A DNA stretch of 64,000 nucleotides from Sphaerimonospora cavernae (GTDB lineage Bacteria; Actinomycetota; Actinomycetes; Streptosporangiales; Streptosporangiaceae). The notes beneath the pieces were generated by a model that worked only from the letters and a program-made list of their open reading frames with translations, ran no database searches and was not told the DNA's origin. Positions within the stretch are counted from its first letter, which is position 1. Each line of letters begins with the position of its first letter. Location: contig NZ_JBHMQT010000044.1 in the NCBI RefSeq assembly GCF_042435035.1, forward strand, positions 310,001 through 374,000, read 5' to 3'. The position numbers and the translations under genes were made by a program. Positions 54,044-62,727 of the stretch are shown here, piece after piece.

Positions 54044-54052
54044 GGGAGGATC

Positions 54053-54655
54053 TCAGACGGCGGTGACCGGTCCCGCGTGCGCCTGCGCCGTTTCCGGGGA
54101 CCTCTCCGTGTCCTTCTCCTGAGGCGTCTCCTGCGGCTGGGCCTGCCCGACGGCCTGTGCCTGCGGGCCACCCTCCTCCCCGGCCGGGGAGGAGAGGCTC
54201 GGCGGCAGATCGGCCGGGGTCTCCGGCAGCGCCAGGAACACCCACTTCTTGTAGGACCAGAAGCGGAACAGCGTGCCCAGCCCCACGCCGATGAACCGGG
54301 CGACGTTGTAGCTCACCGGGTCGTCCATCCTCAGCACGTAGGTGGCGAACGCGGCCAGGATCGCCGGGGGCAGCAGTCCGACGCCGTTGAGCACGAAGAA
54401 CAGGACGTACTCTCGGACCATCCCGCTCTGCTTGCGATGACGGTAGGTCCAGAAGCGGTTGCCCAGGTAAGCGAAAGTCGCCGCCACGATCGTGGACGCG
54501 ACCGAGGACTTCACCGGCCCCATGTCGAGGCCGAAGCGCAGCAGATTCGCGCCGCCGAAGTCGATGACGAAGGCGATGGCGCCCACCGTCCCGAACTTCA
54601 GCAGCTCATGGACGAGTGACGCGAACCGCTCGTAAGCGTGTCGGAGGAACTGCAC
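54053..54655 (-). CDS. GtrA family membrane protein
   Basis: A 200-residue protein with four membrane helices. LLKFGTVGAIAFVIDFGGANLL, NRFWTYRH and RFIGVGLGTLFRFWSYKKWVF are GtrA-family blocks. GtrA proteins are linked to moving polyprenyl-linked sugars across the membrane. The last about 50 residues are a polar Pro/Gln/Glu-rich tail. GTG start. It is convergent with the histidine kinase gene, 9 bp apart. Confidence 0.9.
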   Translation of the reverse strand: MQFLRHAYERFASLVHELLKFGTVGAIAFVIDFGGANLLRFGLDMGPVKSSVASTIVAATFAYLGNRFWTYRHRKQSGMVREYVLFFVLNGVGLLPPAILAAFATYVLRMDDPVSYNVARFIGVGLGTLFRFWSYKKWVFLALPETPADLPPSLSSPAGEEGGPQAQAVGQAQPQETPQEKDTERSPETAQAHAGPVTAV

Positions 54656-55009
54656 GACCCGGCGGTCCTTCCTGTCGGCGGCGAGGTGCTCTCAGGGCTG
54701 AGATGTTTTCAGGCCGAGGTGCTCTCAGGCTACCGGTACGGCACGGCCAGGAGTGGGCCGCTGCCCGTAGATGACGCTCCGCCGCAGGTCAGCGAAGAAT
54801 ATTTCATGAAATATCTCGTTATCGAGGTCAATTAAGTGTCGTTCAGGGCCGTCCCATCGGTCGAAGACGTTGCCGGTCACGAGCCCGCCCGATGGTGCCG
54901 GCCACCGGTACTCCTTCCGGCTTCCTGAGATGCCCGATGGGCTCCGTCCGCTCAACCCCGTCCCGTGAGAATCAGCTGACGCCGATGCTCACGGGACGGG
55001 TCCTCCGGC
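54656..55009. other. Spacer with AT-rich palindrome and a weak open frame
   Basis: No firm gene. A short direct repeat (GAGGTGCTCTCAGG twice, about 54687-54732) lies near the GtrA start. The 16-bp palindrome ATATTTCATGAAATAT (54799-54814) stands out from its GC-rich surroundings and may be an operator. A minus-strand frame from 54955 (76 codons, including GNVFDRWDGPERHLIDLDNE) looks protein-like but has no known family and no clear ribosome site. Confidence 0.5.
54957..55000 (-). terminator. Strong hairpin terminator after the DUF4287 gene
   Basis: CCCGTCCCGTGAG pairs perfectly with CTCACGGGACGGG (13 bp) around an 18-nt loop, 9 bp beyond the stop of the gene on the minus strand. Confidence 0.75.
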
Positions 55010-55219
55010 CTACTTCCTGTTGGCGAGGGTGTGGGCGACCAGGGCGTTGGCGTGGCCATGTCCGAGGCCATGCTCGGTCTTGAGCCAGCCGACGAGCTCC
55101 ATGTGCCTGGTCAGAGGCGAGGAGTCGATGAGGTCGATCCAGTCCTGAACGGGGCGCCCGTACTTGGCCTCGATCGCGGGAAAGTAGCTCGCGGGGTTGC
55201 CCTTGGACGGTGTGGTCAT
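55010..55219 (-). CDS. DUF4287 domain-containing protein
   Basis: A 69-residue protein recognised as DUF4287: SKGNPASYFPAIEAKYGRPVQDW, then HMELVGWLKTEHGLGHGHANALVAH. Function not known; such domains also occur next to DUF5655 in actinobacterial proteins. GGAGG lies 6 nt before the ATG (plus-strand CCTCC at 55227-55231). It has its own terminator. Confidence 0.85.
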   Translation of the reverse strand: MTTPSKGNPASYFPAIEAKYGRPVQDWIDLIDSSPLTRHMELVGWLKTEHGLGHGHANALVAHTLANRK

Positions 55220-55237
55220 CGGAGACCTCCGAGGAAA

Positions 55238-55257
55238 CCCCCGCCTTCAGGCGGGGA
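55238..55257. repeat. GC hairpin resembling an IS200/IS605-type end
   Basis: CCCCGCCT-TC-AGGCGGGG followed by AGGAATC resembles the hairpin end of actinobacterial IS200/IS605 or IS1341-type elements. No tnpA or tnpB is present. It may equally be a terminator of the hydrolase gene upstream on the minus strand. Confidence 0.35.
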
Positions 55258-55314
55258 GGAATCGGACTCCCTGCGGAGCAGGGCACGGGCAGGCGATTCG
55301 CCAGCAGGCGAACC

Positions 55315-55348
55315 GTCTGAGGGTCGGACGAGTCTGAGGGTCAGGCGA
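55315..55348. repeat. Tandem 17-bp duplication over the hydrolase stop
   Basis: GTCTGAGGGTCGGACGA is followed at once by GTCTGAGGGTCAGGCGA. The duplication covers the end of the hydrolase gene and may have altered its last codons. Confidence 0.7.
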
Positions 55349-56186
55349 GGGCCGTGTGGATGATTTCGGCGCACGCGACGACATCGATCGCCAGACCCTG
55401 GTGGTCACCGGGGAAGGCGAGCGGCTCGACGCCGAGCCGTTCGGCCAAAGCCCGCGCCGACAAGGCGGGAACACCGTCTCCCGAAGCCGTTCCGACGCCG
55501 ACGGCGACAGGAACGGGGCCGGAGCGCAGCGCGGTGATGTCAGGGGCAAAGCGCAGCACGGGCAGCAGGATGTGGGCCAGGAAGTGGTCGAGGTTGCCCT
55601 GGATGCGGCCCATCGCCTCCAGAGCTTCGGGCGGCAGCTGGGAAGGGTCGGGCATCGCCGGGGGCGCGGCGTCGAGGCCGGCGACGGTGGCGATGAACTT
55701 GCCCATCGCCGCGCCCGCGCCCTGGTCACGGTAGGTGTCGTACACGTCCTGGAACACCGCCCGCCAGTGGTCGCGGTCGGGCAGCAGTTCGGGGAGGGGC
55801 GGCTCGTGCACGACCAGGGCGCGCACCTGTTCGGGGTGGCGTGCCGCCAGGTCCAGGGCGGTGAGCGCGCCGCCGCTGTTGCCTACAACGTAGGCCGGCC
55901 CGTCACCCAGGGCGGCCAGCAGGCGGTGAGCGTCGTCGCTGAAGACAGCAACGTTCTGGTCGGCCGGCGGTTCGGTCAGGGTGCTGCGCGACAGGCCTCG
56001 CTGGTCGTAGGTGACGACGGTGTAGCGGCCGGCCAGGCACGCCGCGAGCCCGGCCAGTGCCCCGGCGTCTGCGGGTGCGCCGGGGATCATCAGCAGCACC
56101 GGCCCGGCTCCCCGGACCTCGTAGTGCAGGCGTGCGCCGGGAACCTGGAGCATCCTGGTCTCGACCTCGGTCTGGATGTCGTTCAT
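55341..56186 (-). CDS. Alpha/beta hydrolase
   Basis: A 281-residue alpha/beta-hydrolase: oxyanion-side LLMIPGAPADAG, TYDQRGLSRS, nucleophile elbow G-N-S104-G-G and the late GDHQGLA with the catalytic histidine. The acid is expected after strand beta 7. Substrate unknown. It is followed upstream by a RibD-like reductase gene on the same strand; both lie next to a divergent HxlR regulator, which may control them. Confidence 0.9.
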   Translation of the reverse strand: MNDIQTEVETRMLQVPGARLHYEVRGAGPVLLMIPGAPADAGALAGLAACLAGRYTVVTYDQRGLSRSTLTEPPADQNVAVFSDDAHRLLAALGDGPAYVVGNSGGALTALDLAARHPEQVRALVVHEPPLPELLPDRDHWRAVFQDVYDTYRDQGAGAAMGKFIATVAGLDAAPPAMPDPSQLPPEALEAMGRIQGNLDHFLAHILLPVLRFAPDITALRSGPVPVAVGVGTASGDGVPALSARALAERLGVEPLAFPGDHQGLAIDVVACAEIIHTALA

Positions 56187-56218
56187 CGATGTCTTCCGTT
56201 CTTGGTCAGCGGGGTAGA

Positions 56219-56761
56219 TCAGGCGGGCTGGTAGGTCAGGTCGAGCACGCCGGTGGTGAAGGCGGTCGAGCGGGCGAGCTTGAGGGGCACGGGCGTGGTG
56301 TCGTCGGGGAACAGGCGCTGTCCTGCGCCGACCACCAAGGGGTGGACCAGCAGGCGCAGCTCGTCCAGGAGCCCGGCCCCGAGCAGGGCGCGGACCAGGC
56401 TGATGCTGCCCGCGACCGAGATCGTGCTGCCAGGTCGCTCCTTGAGTTCTTTCACCGCGGCGACGACGTCGCCCTCGATGAGGGCCGCGTTGGTCCAGCC
56501 GACCTCGGTGAGGGTGGTGGAGGCGACCAGTTTGCGGATGCCGTTGATCGCCTCGGCCATCTCGCCGGTCTGGTGCGGCCAGACGGCGGCGAACGCCTCG
56601 TAGGTCACCCGCCCCAGCAGCAGGGTGTCGGCCTCGGCGTACATCTGGCCGACCGCCGCCCCCATCTCCTCATTCAGGTAGGGGTAGTGCCACGTCTCGG
56701 GCGCCTCCACCACGCCGTCCAGCGAGATGAACAGCCCGGCCACGATCTTCCGCGCCGTCAT
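56219..56761 (-). CDS. Dihydrofolate reductase family (RibD C-terminal-like) protein
   Basis: A 180-residue protein of the RibD_C/DHFR-like fold: KIVAGLFISLDGVVEAPETWH, LLLGRVTYEAF, ISVAGSISLVRALLGAGLLDELRL and HPLVVGAGQRLF. Such stand-alone proteins are usually NADPH-dependent reductases of unknown substrate. ATG 56761 has GAGGAG upstream; an ATG five codons earlier is less well placed. Divergent from the HxlR gene across 111 bp. Confidence 0.88.
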   Translation of the reverse strand: MTARKIVAGLFISLDGVVEAPETWHYPYLNEEMGAAVGQMYAEADTLLLGRVTYEAFAAVWPHQTGEMAEAINGIRKLVASTTLTEVGWTNAALIEGDVVAAVKELKERPGSTISVAGSISLVRALLGAGLLDELRLLVHPLVVGAGQRLFPDDTTPVPLKLARSTAFTTGVLDLTYQPA

Positions 56762-56872
56762 GCGATCACTCCTCACAAATCATCAGGTGGACCGGCTGGA
56801 TAGCCGAACGAGAAGCAAGTTTGTCTTTTGCAAGCAAGCTTTGTCAAACGAAGTTCGCTATAGGATTGCAGC

Positions 56873-57520
56873 ATGATGGCTCGTGAGTACAGACAGTTCT
56901 GCGGCCTGGCCCGCGCGTTGGAGATGGTCGGTGAACGCTGGACGCTGCTGATCGTCCGCAACCTGTTGTCGGGACCCCAGCGCTACACCGACCTGCGCAA
57001 GGGGCTGCCGGCCATTCCGACCAACATCCTGTCGGCCCGCCTCAAGCAACTTGAAGAGGCGGGACTGGTCGTCCGCCGCGCGCTGCCTCACCCCGAGCGT
57101 GCGGTCGTCTACGAGCTCACCGACTACGGACGCGACCTCGAACCGGCGCTGATCGTGCTCGGCCGCTGGGGTGCCCGCACGATGACCGAGCCCCGCCCCG
57201 GCGAAGTCCTCACCGCTGAGTCGGTGGCCATGGCCTTCCGCACCACTTACCGGTCGGAAGCGGCCCAGGACGCCACCGTCGGCTACGAGGTCCGCATGGG
57301 CGAGTTCACCCTCCGCCTACAGATCACCGCCGGAGCCCTGACGGTCGGCATCGGTCCGCACCCGGCCCCGGACCTCATCGTCGAGAGGCTGAACAACCAG
57401 GGGATCTACGAGCTCATGGTCGGCGCCAAGACCGCCGACCAGGCACTCACCGACGGCAGCGTGCGGGCGGAGGGCGATTCCGCACTTCTCCACCAGTTCG
57501 TCGAAATGTTCCGCTTCTGA
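56873..57520 (+). CDS. HxlR-family regulator with SCP2-like C-terminal domain
   Basis: A 215-residue protein. Residues 1-105 form an HxlR winged helix (CGLARALEMVGERWTLLIVR, LSARLKQLEEAGLVVRR). The rest (TVGYEVRMGEFTLRLQITAG, then YELMVGAKTADQAL) resembles an SCP2 sterol-carrier-like fold, a known HxlR partner domain that may bind a hydrophobic ligand. TAGGAT (56861-56866) is 6 nt before the ATG. Two near-repeats, GCAAGTTTGTC and GCAAGCTTTGTC, lie between this gene and the divergent reductase gene and are a likely operator. Confidence 0.9.
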   Translation: MMAREYRQFCGLARALEMVGERWTLLIVRNLLSGPQRYTDLRKGLPAIPTNILSARLKQLEEAGLVVRRALPHPERAVVYELTDYGRDLEPALIVLGRWGARTMTEPRPGEVLTAESVAMAFRTTYRSEAAQDATVGYEVRMGEFTLRLQITAGALTVGIGPHPAPDLIVERLNNQGIYELMVGAKTADQALTDGSVRAEGDSALLHQFVEMFRF

Positions 57521-57699
57521 GCGACCATCCAGCGGGATGCAAGTCGTCCACAGCTCGCAGCACGCCACATGCCGGCGACGCCGCCCCCGGGTGCGGCCTT
57601 CGAGCAGGCGCGGCAGCAGCCGGGCGGTGCCGATGACAGGGCCGCTTCACGCACCGCCGGGGGCGGCGCACTTTCCCGCAATCGGTAGGCTGGCCTGTC

Positions 57700-58884
57700 G
57701 TGAACAGCCCGAACGTTCCTCTTTCCGCTGAACGCCCGGAGATCGACCCGTCGGCGGGCCCCGTGGTGGGCATGGTCGGCGCGGGTCAGCTCGCCCGCAT
57801 GACCCAGCAGGCCGCGATCGCGCTCGGCATCGAGCTGCGCGTGCTGGCCAACGCGCGCGACGAGAGCGCCGCCCGGGTGATCGCCGACACCCGCCTGGGC
57901 GACTACCGCGACCTCGGTGATCTCCGCGAGTTCGCCAAGGGGTGCGATGTCGTCACGTTCGACCATGAGCACGTGCCGACCGAGCACATCCGGGCGCTGG
58001 CCGCCGAAGGCATCGCCGTACGGCCCGGGGCCGACGCGCTGGTCCACGCCCAGGACAAGGCGGTCATGCGGGAGCGACTCACCGCGATCGGCGCGCCCTG
58101 CCCCGCCTGGTCGCGGGTCTCGTCCCTGGCCGACGTCGAGGCGTTCGCCGAGGAGCACGGCTGGCCGGTCGTGCTGAAGGCCGTACGCGGCGGCTACGAC
58201 GGACGCGGCGTGTGGGTGTGCGCCTCGGCCGATGAGGCGCGTGAGGCGCTCGCCACCGGCATCGCGCTGCTGGCCGAGGCCTTCGTGCCGTTCGAGCGGG
58301 AGATCGCCGTGCTGGTCGCCCGGTCCCCGCACGGCCAGGGGGTGAGCTACCCGGTCGTGGAGACCGTGCAGCAGGACGGCATCTGCGTGGAGGTGATCGC
58401 TCCCGCGCCCGGATTCCCGGCCGAGGAGGCGGCGGTCGCCCAGCGCGTCGCGCTCGGCATCGCCCGCGACCTCGGCGTGACCGGGCTGCTCGCGGTCGAG
58501 ATGTTCGCCACCAGGTCGGGCCTGGTCGTCAACGAGTTGGCCATGCGTCCGCACAACAGCGGCCACTGGACCATCGAAGGGGCCAGGACCTCCCAGTTCG
58601 AACAGCATCTGCGCGCCGTGCTCGACCTGCCGCTCGGCTCGCCGTCGCTCGCCGCGCCCGTCGTCGTCATGGCCAACCTGCTGGGCGGGCCCGACCCGGA
58701 CGTGTTCTCGCGCTATGAGCACGTGCTCGCCAACGACCCCGGCATCAAGATCCATTTCTATGGCAAGGCCGTACGGCCCGGCCGTAAGATCGGGCATGTG
58801 ACCGCGCTCGGCACGGACCTCGACGAGGTGCGGGCCCGGGCCCACCACGCCGCCGTCTGTTTGAGGGGACCGCTGAATGGCTGA
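57700..58884 (+). CDS. purK: N5-carboxyaminoimidazole ribonucleotide synthase
   Basis: ATP-dependent carboxylation of AIR in de novo purine synthesis. The 394-residue ATP-grasp protein has GMVGAGQLARM at the start, VLKAVRGGYDGRGVWV for ATP, LAVEMFA and the end block NELAMRPHNSGHWTIEG. The GTG at 57700 is 8 nt after TAGGCT (57686-57691), which fits a leaderless start. The 179 bp upstream hold nothing else. It overlaps purE by 8 bp. Confidence 0.96.
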   Translation: MNSPNVPLSAERPEIDPSAGPVVGMVGAGQLARMTQQAAIALGIELRVLANARDESAARVIADTRLGDYRDLGDLREFAKGCDVVTFDHEHVPTEHIRALAAEGIAVRPGADALVHAQDKAVMRERLTAIGAPCPAWSRVSSLADVEAFAEEHGWPVVLKAVRGGYDGRGVWVCASADEAREALATGIALLAEAFVPFEREIAVLVARSPHGQGVSYPVVETVQQDGICVEVIAPAPGFPAEEAAVAQRVALGIARDLGVTGLLAVEMFATRSGLVVNELAMRPHNSGHWTIEGARTSQFEQHLRAVLDLPLGSPSLAAPVVVMANLLGGPDPDVFSRYEHVLANDPGIKIHFYGKAVRPGRKIGHVTALGTDLDEVRARAHHAAVCLRGPLNG

Positions 58885-59395
58885 CGTCGGGATCGTCATG
58901 GGAAGCGACTCGGACTGGCCGGTCATGCGGCAGGCCGCCGAGGCGCTCGCCGAGTTCGGCGTGCGGTTCGAGGCCGACGTCGTCTCGGCGCACCGCATGC
59001 CGGCCGAGATGATCGAGTACGGCTCGCACGCCGCGGACCGTGGGCTCAAAGTGATCATCGCCGGCGCCGGGGGAGCGGCCCACCTCCCCGGCATGCTGGC
59101 CTCGGTCACCCCGCTGCCGGTGATCGGGGTGCCGGTGCCGCTGAAGTACCTGGACGGGATGGACTCGCTGCTGTCCATCGTCCAGATGCCCGCCGGGGTT
59201 CCTGTGGCGACCGTGGCCATCGGCGGGGCGAGAAATGCCGGGCTGCTGGCCGTACGCGTTCTGGCCGCTTCAGACGAGGGTCTGCGGCAGCGGATGGAGG
59301 AGTTCCAGGCGGCGCTCAAGGCGCAGGCGTACGCCAAGGGCGAGCGCCTGCGCGCCGAGGCCGCCGACCTGCACGCCCGAGACCACCACGCCTGA
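58877..59395 (+). CDS. purE: N5-carboxyaminoimidazole ribonucleotide mutase
   Basis: Converts N5-CAIR to CAIR, the step after PurK. The 172-residue protein has GSDSDWPVM (nucleotide phosphate loop), SAHRMP with the catalytic histidine, and AGAGGAAHLPGMLAS. Translationally coupled to purK through an 8-bp overlap. Confidence 0.96.
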   Translation: MADVGIVMGSDSDWPVMRQAAEALAEFGVRFEADVVSAHRMPAEMIEYGSHAADRGLKVIIAGAGGAAHLPGMLASVTPLPVIGVPVPLKYLDGMDSLLSIVQMPAGVPVATVAIGGARNAGLLAVRVLAASDEGLRQRMEEFQAALKAQAYAKGERLRAEAADLHARDHHA

Positions 59396-59400
59396 GACGG

Positions 59401-60717
59401 TCAGGGGCGGCCGAGGGCGCGGTAGTGCCAGCCGGCCTCACGCCAGGCGTCGGCGTCGAGCGCGTTGCGGCCGTCGACGATGTTGCGGGCCGCGACGACC
59501 AGGCCGAGATCCTCGGGGTCGATCTCGACGAACTCCTGCCACTCGGTCAGCAGCAGGACGACGTCGGCGTCCCGGGCGGCGCCGCGCGCACTGTCCGCGT
59601 AGCCGAGGTCGGGATGCGCCGTACGCGCGTTGTCCAGGGCCACCGGGTCATAGACCGTGACCTTCCCGCCGTGCCGCGCGATCGTGACGGCCACGTCCAG
59701 CGCGGGGGAGTCGCGGATGTCGTCGGAGTTGGGCTTGAAGGCCGCGCCGAGAACCGCGACAGTGCGGCCCTCGAACGAGCCGCCGACCAGTTCACGGGCG
59801 AGGTCCACCATGCGGGCCCGGCGTCGCATGTTGATCGCGTCGACCTCGCTGAGGAACGTGAGCGCCTGATAGGCGCCCAACTCGCCGGCCCGGGCCATGA
59901 AAGCCCGGATGTCCTTGGGCAGGCAGCCGCCGCCGAAGCCGAGGCCGGGGTTGAGGTATTTGCCGCCGATCCGCTCGTCGAACGACAGTGCCAGTGAGAG
60001 CTGCTTGACGTCCGCGTGGGCGGCCTCGCACACCTCGGCCATCGCGTTTATGAAAGAGATCTTGGTGGCCAGGAAGGCGTTGGCCGCCGACTTGACCAGC
60101 TCGGCCGTCGGGTAGTCGGTCACCACGATCGGGATCTCCTCGCCCAGCGGCGCGTAGACGTCGCGCAGCACCTTCTCCGCCCGGTCGGAGGCCACGCCGA
60201 GCACGATCCGGTCCGGCCGCAGGGTGTCCCGTACGGCGAAGCCCTCGCGGAGGAACTCGGGGTTCCAGGCAAGCTCGACCTGGGCGCCCGCGGGGGCGAG
60301 CCGTACCAGCTTCTCGGCCAGGCGCTCGGCGGTGCCGACCGGCACGGTGGACTTGCCGACGACCAGGCACTGGCGGTCGAGGTGGGGAGCGAGGGACTCG
60401 ATGACGGCGTCGAGGTAGGAGACGTCCGCGCCGTACTCGCCTTTCTTCTGCGGAGTGCCGACGCAGACGAAGTGGACGTCGCCGAAGTTGGCGGCCTCCT
60501 CGAAGGAGGTCGTGAAGCGCAGCCGTCCCGACTCCAGATTGCGCCGCAGCAACTCCTCCAGTCCGGGCTCGTGGATCGGCAGGTTTCCGCGCCGAAGCCG
60601 GTCGATCTTCGCCTGGTCCACGTCGAGGCCCAGCACCTCGAAGCCCAGTTCGGCCATGCATGCCGCGTGGGTAGCCCCGAGATATCCGGTTCCAAGCACG
60701 GTGAGGCGGTACGGCAC
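59401..60717 (-). CDS. ugd: UDP-glucose 6-dehydrogenase
   Basis: Makes UDP-glucuronate from UDP-glucose for surface polysaccharides. The 438-residue protein has the Rossmann start VLGTGYLGATHAA, NPEFLREGFAVRDTLRPDRIVLG, LNPGLGFGGGCLPKD with the catalytic cysteine, and the C-terminal UDP-binding domain (AAFKPNSDDIRDSPALDV). GTG start with AGGGGAG upstream. Convergent with purE, 5 bp apart. It may feed the glycosyltransferases at 44-47 kb, which is inference. Confidence 0.95.
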   Translation of the reverse strand: MPYRLTVLGTGYLGATHAACMAELGFEVLGLDVDQAKIDRLRRGNLPIHEPGLEELLRRNLESGRLRFTTSFEEAANFGDVHFVCVGTPQKKGEYGADVSYLDAVIESLAPHLDRQCLVVGKSTVPVGTAERLAEKLVRLAPAGAQVELAWNPEFLREGFAVRDTLRPDRIVLGVASDRAEKVLRDVYAPLGEEIPIVVTDYPTAELVKSAANAFLATKISFINAMAEVCEAAHADVKQLSLALSFDERIGGKYLNPGLGFGGGCLPKDIRAFMARAGELGAYQALTFLSEVDAINMRRRARMVDLARELVGGSFEGRTVAVLGAAFKPNSDDIRDSPALDVAVTIARHGGKVTVYDPVALDNARTAHPDLGYADSARGAARDADVVLLLTEWQEFVEIDPEDLGLVVAARNIVDGRNALDADAWREAGWHYRALGRP

Positions 60718-60883
60718 GGCATGCTCCCCTCTAGCTCACTGATTGTGAAGTGGCATGGTACCGGGCTGGTTTACTGCCCGTTGAACCACGTCCGCAAACT
60801 GGGTATGGGTCAACGGTACGGTGCCCTCCCTGCTCGGTCGATGGGGCCCGGGCGGATGTTCTGTTACCAGACTTGTCAGAATC

Positions 60884-60896
60884 GATCAGATTGATC
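60884..60896 (+). promoter_or_regulatory. Operator-like palindrome before the acyl-CoA dehydrogenase
   Basis: GATCA-GAT-TGATC lies 30 bp before TACTAT (60927-60932), itself 6 nt upstream of the ATG. GTTACC and GGTAAC arms flank the site at about 60863 and 60904. A TetR- or GntR-type regulator of fatty-acid genes could bind; none is encoded nearby. Confidence 0.45.
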
Positions 60897-60938
60897 TACT
60901 GGTAGGTAACATCTGCTCGGACGTCCTACTATCTCCTC

Positions 60939-62102
60939 ATGAGCTTCCCTCTCTACGCGCCCGCCGAGGAGCACGAGATGCTCCGGGAGACGGTCCGGGC
61001 CCTCGCCGACGAGAAGATCGCGCCGCGTGCCGCGGCGGCCGACGAGAACGAGGAGTTCCCCTGGGAGGTCTACAAGGACCTCGTCGCCGCCGACCTGCAC
61101 GCCGTCCACATCCCCGAGGCGTACGGCGGAGCCGGCGCCGACGCCCTCGCCACCGTCATCGTGATCGAGGAGGTCGCACGGGCCTGCGCGTCGTCCTCGC
61201 TGATCCCCGCCGTCAACAAGCTGGGCACGGTCCCGCTGCTGCTGTCGGCGTCAGAAGAGCTCAAGCAGCGCTACCTGGCACCCGTGGCGCGCGGCGAGGC
61301 GATGTTCTCGTACGCGCTGAGCGAGCCGGAGGCCGGCTCCGACGCCGCGGCCATGAAGACCCGGGCGGTGCTCGATGGTGATCACTACGTGCTCGACGGC
61401 ACCAAGATGTGGATCACCAACGCGGGCGTGTCGGAGTACTACACCGTGATGGCCGTGACCGACCCGGGCGCCGGGGCGCGCGGCATCTCCGCGTTCGTCG
61501 TGGAGAAGGACGACGAGGGGGTGTCGTTCGGGGCCAAGGAGAAGAAACTCGGCATCAAGGGCTCTCCCACGCGTCAGGTCATCCTGGAGAACGTCCGGAT
61601 CCCGGCCTCGCGCATGATCGGCGAGCCGGGCACGGGCTTCAAGACCGCGCTGGCCACCCTCGACCACACGCGCGTTACGATCGCCGCCCAGGCGCTCGGC
61701 ATCGCCCAGGGCGCGCTCGACTACGCCGTCGGGTACGTCAAGGAGCGCAAGCAGTTCGGCAAGCCGATCGCCGACTTCCAGGGCCTGCAGTTCATGCTCG
61801 CCGACATGGCGATGAAGCTGGAGGCCGCCCGGCAGCTCACCTACGCCGCCGCCGCCAAGTCGGAGCTGGCCATGAACGGCACGCGGGTCAAGGACCTCAC
61901 GTTCTTCTCCAGCGCAGCCAAGTGCGCCGCCTCGGACGCCGCCATGGAGATCACCGTCGACGCCGTACAGCTGCTCGGCGGGTACGGCTACACGCGCGAG
62001 TTCCCGGTCGAACGCATGATGCGCGACGCCAAGATCACCCAGATCTACGAGGGCACCAACCAAATCCAACGCATGGTCATGGCCCGCCAACTCCTGAAGT
62101 AG
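60939..62102 (+). CDS. Acyl-CoA dehydrogenase
   Basis: First step of acyl-CoA beta-oxidation, FAD-dependent. The 387-residue protein has YALSEPEAGSDAAAMKTRA (FAD/substrate), KMWITNAGVSEYY, GFKTALATLDHTRVTIAAQALG, RKQFGKPIADFQGLQF, and YEGTNQIQRMVMARQL with the catalytic glutamate in the usual place for the short/medium-chain group. Chain-length specificity cannot be told. It is probably leaderless (TACTAT 6 nt before the ATG) and is followed by a terminator. Confidence 0.95.
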   Translation: MSFPLYAPAEEHEMLRETVRALADEKIAPRAAAADENEEFPWEVYKDLVAADLHAVHIPEAYGGAGADALATVIVIEEVARACASSSLIPAVNKLGTVPLLLSASEELKQRYLAPVARGEAMFSYALSEPEAGSDAAAMKTRAVLDGDHYVLDGTKMWITNAGVSEYYTVMAVTDPGAGARGISAFVVEKDDEGVSFGAKEKKLGIKGSPTRQVILENVRIPASRMIGEPGTGFKTALATLDHTRVTIAAQALGIAQGALDYAVGYVKERKQFGKPIADFQGLQFMLADMAMKLEAARQLTYAAAAKSELAMNGTRVKDLTFFSSAAKCAASDAAMEITVDAVQLLGGYGYTREFPVERMMRDAKITQIYEGTNQIQRMVMARQLLK

Positions 62103-62117
62103 CCATTGACGTGCAGA

Positions 62118-62149
62118 AACCCCGCCTGCCGTAGTTGGTGGGCGGGGTT
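62118..62149 (+). terminator. Terminator after the acyl-CoA dehydrogenase gene
   Basis: AACCCCGCC and GGCGGGGTT form a 9-bp stem, 15 bp beyond the stop codon, followed by TCGCTGT. Confidence 0.7.
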
Positions 62150-62178
62150 CGCTGTCCGCGGGGTGGACCTCTGAACGA

Positions 62179-62727
62179 TCACCGTTCCGCGAAGAGGAGG
62201 GTGGGCTCGGCGAGGATGTCTCGTCCCGCTTCGCTCTTGTAGATCTCGTCGACGCTCCCGAACCTGGCCTCGGCGTAATCGAGTCCCAGCAGAGCGGCCG
62301 CTTCGCGGACCGACGCCTCGTCAGGCCCTTCGATCTCCAGAAAAGTGGAAAGCCCCGGCCAGGTGTCGAAGTCGAAGACGACATCCCCCAGACGCCACTC
62401 CTCACGGTAGTTCTCCTGGTAGCGGACCTCGCGTAGACCGATTCCGCGGAGGATGTCGGCCATGGCGTGAATGTCGGCGACTTCCGTTTCGATCTCGGTC
62501 GTGCCGTCGATCGTGGTGGCGTCGGTGACCTGCTTGAGTGTCAGCGTGGACCTGCCGCCCTCGTCACGCAGGCGGATCCACTGACCGTTGTCGAGAACGT
62601 CGTTTTCGAAGATCTTGCGGGTGAGCAGGGTGCGCGGGCTCGACTGGGCCGCACCCAAGGCGGTCAGCCTGGCCTGGAGGTCGGTGACATCGGCGTTGAG
62701 GAATTTCGCCTCGTACTCGTGCTTCAT
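62179..62727 (-). CDS. CYTH domain (CyaB/thiamine triphosphatase-like) protein
   Basis: A 182-residue CYTH tunnel-fold protein. The N-terminus EYEAK is the ExExK motif that binds metal and triphosphate. RIRLRDE-like WIRLRDEGGRSTLTLKQVTD, EIETEVADI and FLEIEGPDEASVREAAALLG are further family blocks. Family members are class IV adenylate cyclases, thiamine triphosphatases or inorganic triphosphatases; the product here is unknown. ATG 62727 overlaps the stop of the upstream methyltransferase (ATGA), so they were one operon. Confidence 0.9.
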   Translation of the reverse strand: MKHEYEAKFLNADVTDLQARLTALGAAQSSPRTLLTRKIFENDVLDNGQWIRLRDEGGRSTLTLKQVTDATTIDGTTEIETEVADIHAMADILRGIGLREVRYQENYREEWRLGDVVFDFDTWPGLSTFLEIEGPDEASVREAAALLGLDYAEARFGSVDEIYKSEAGRDILAEPTLLFAER

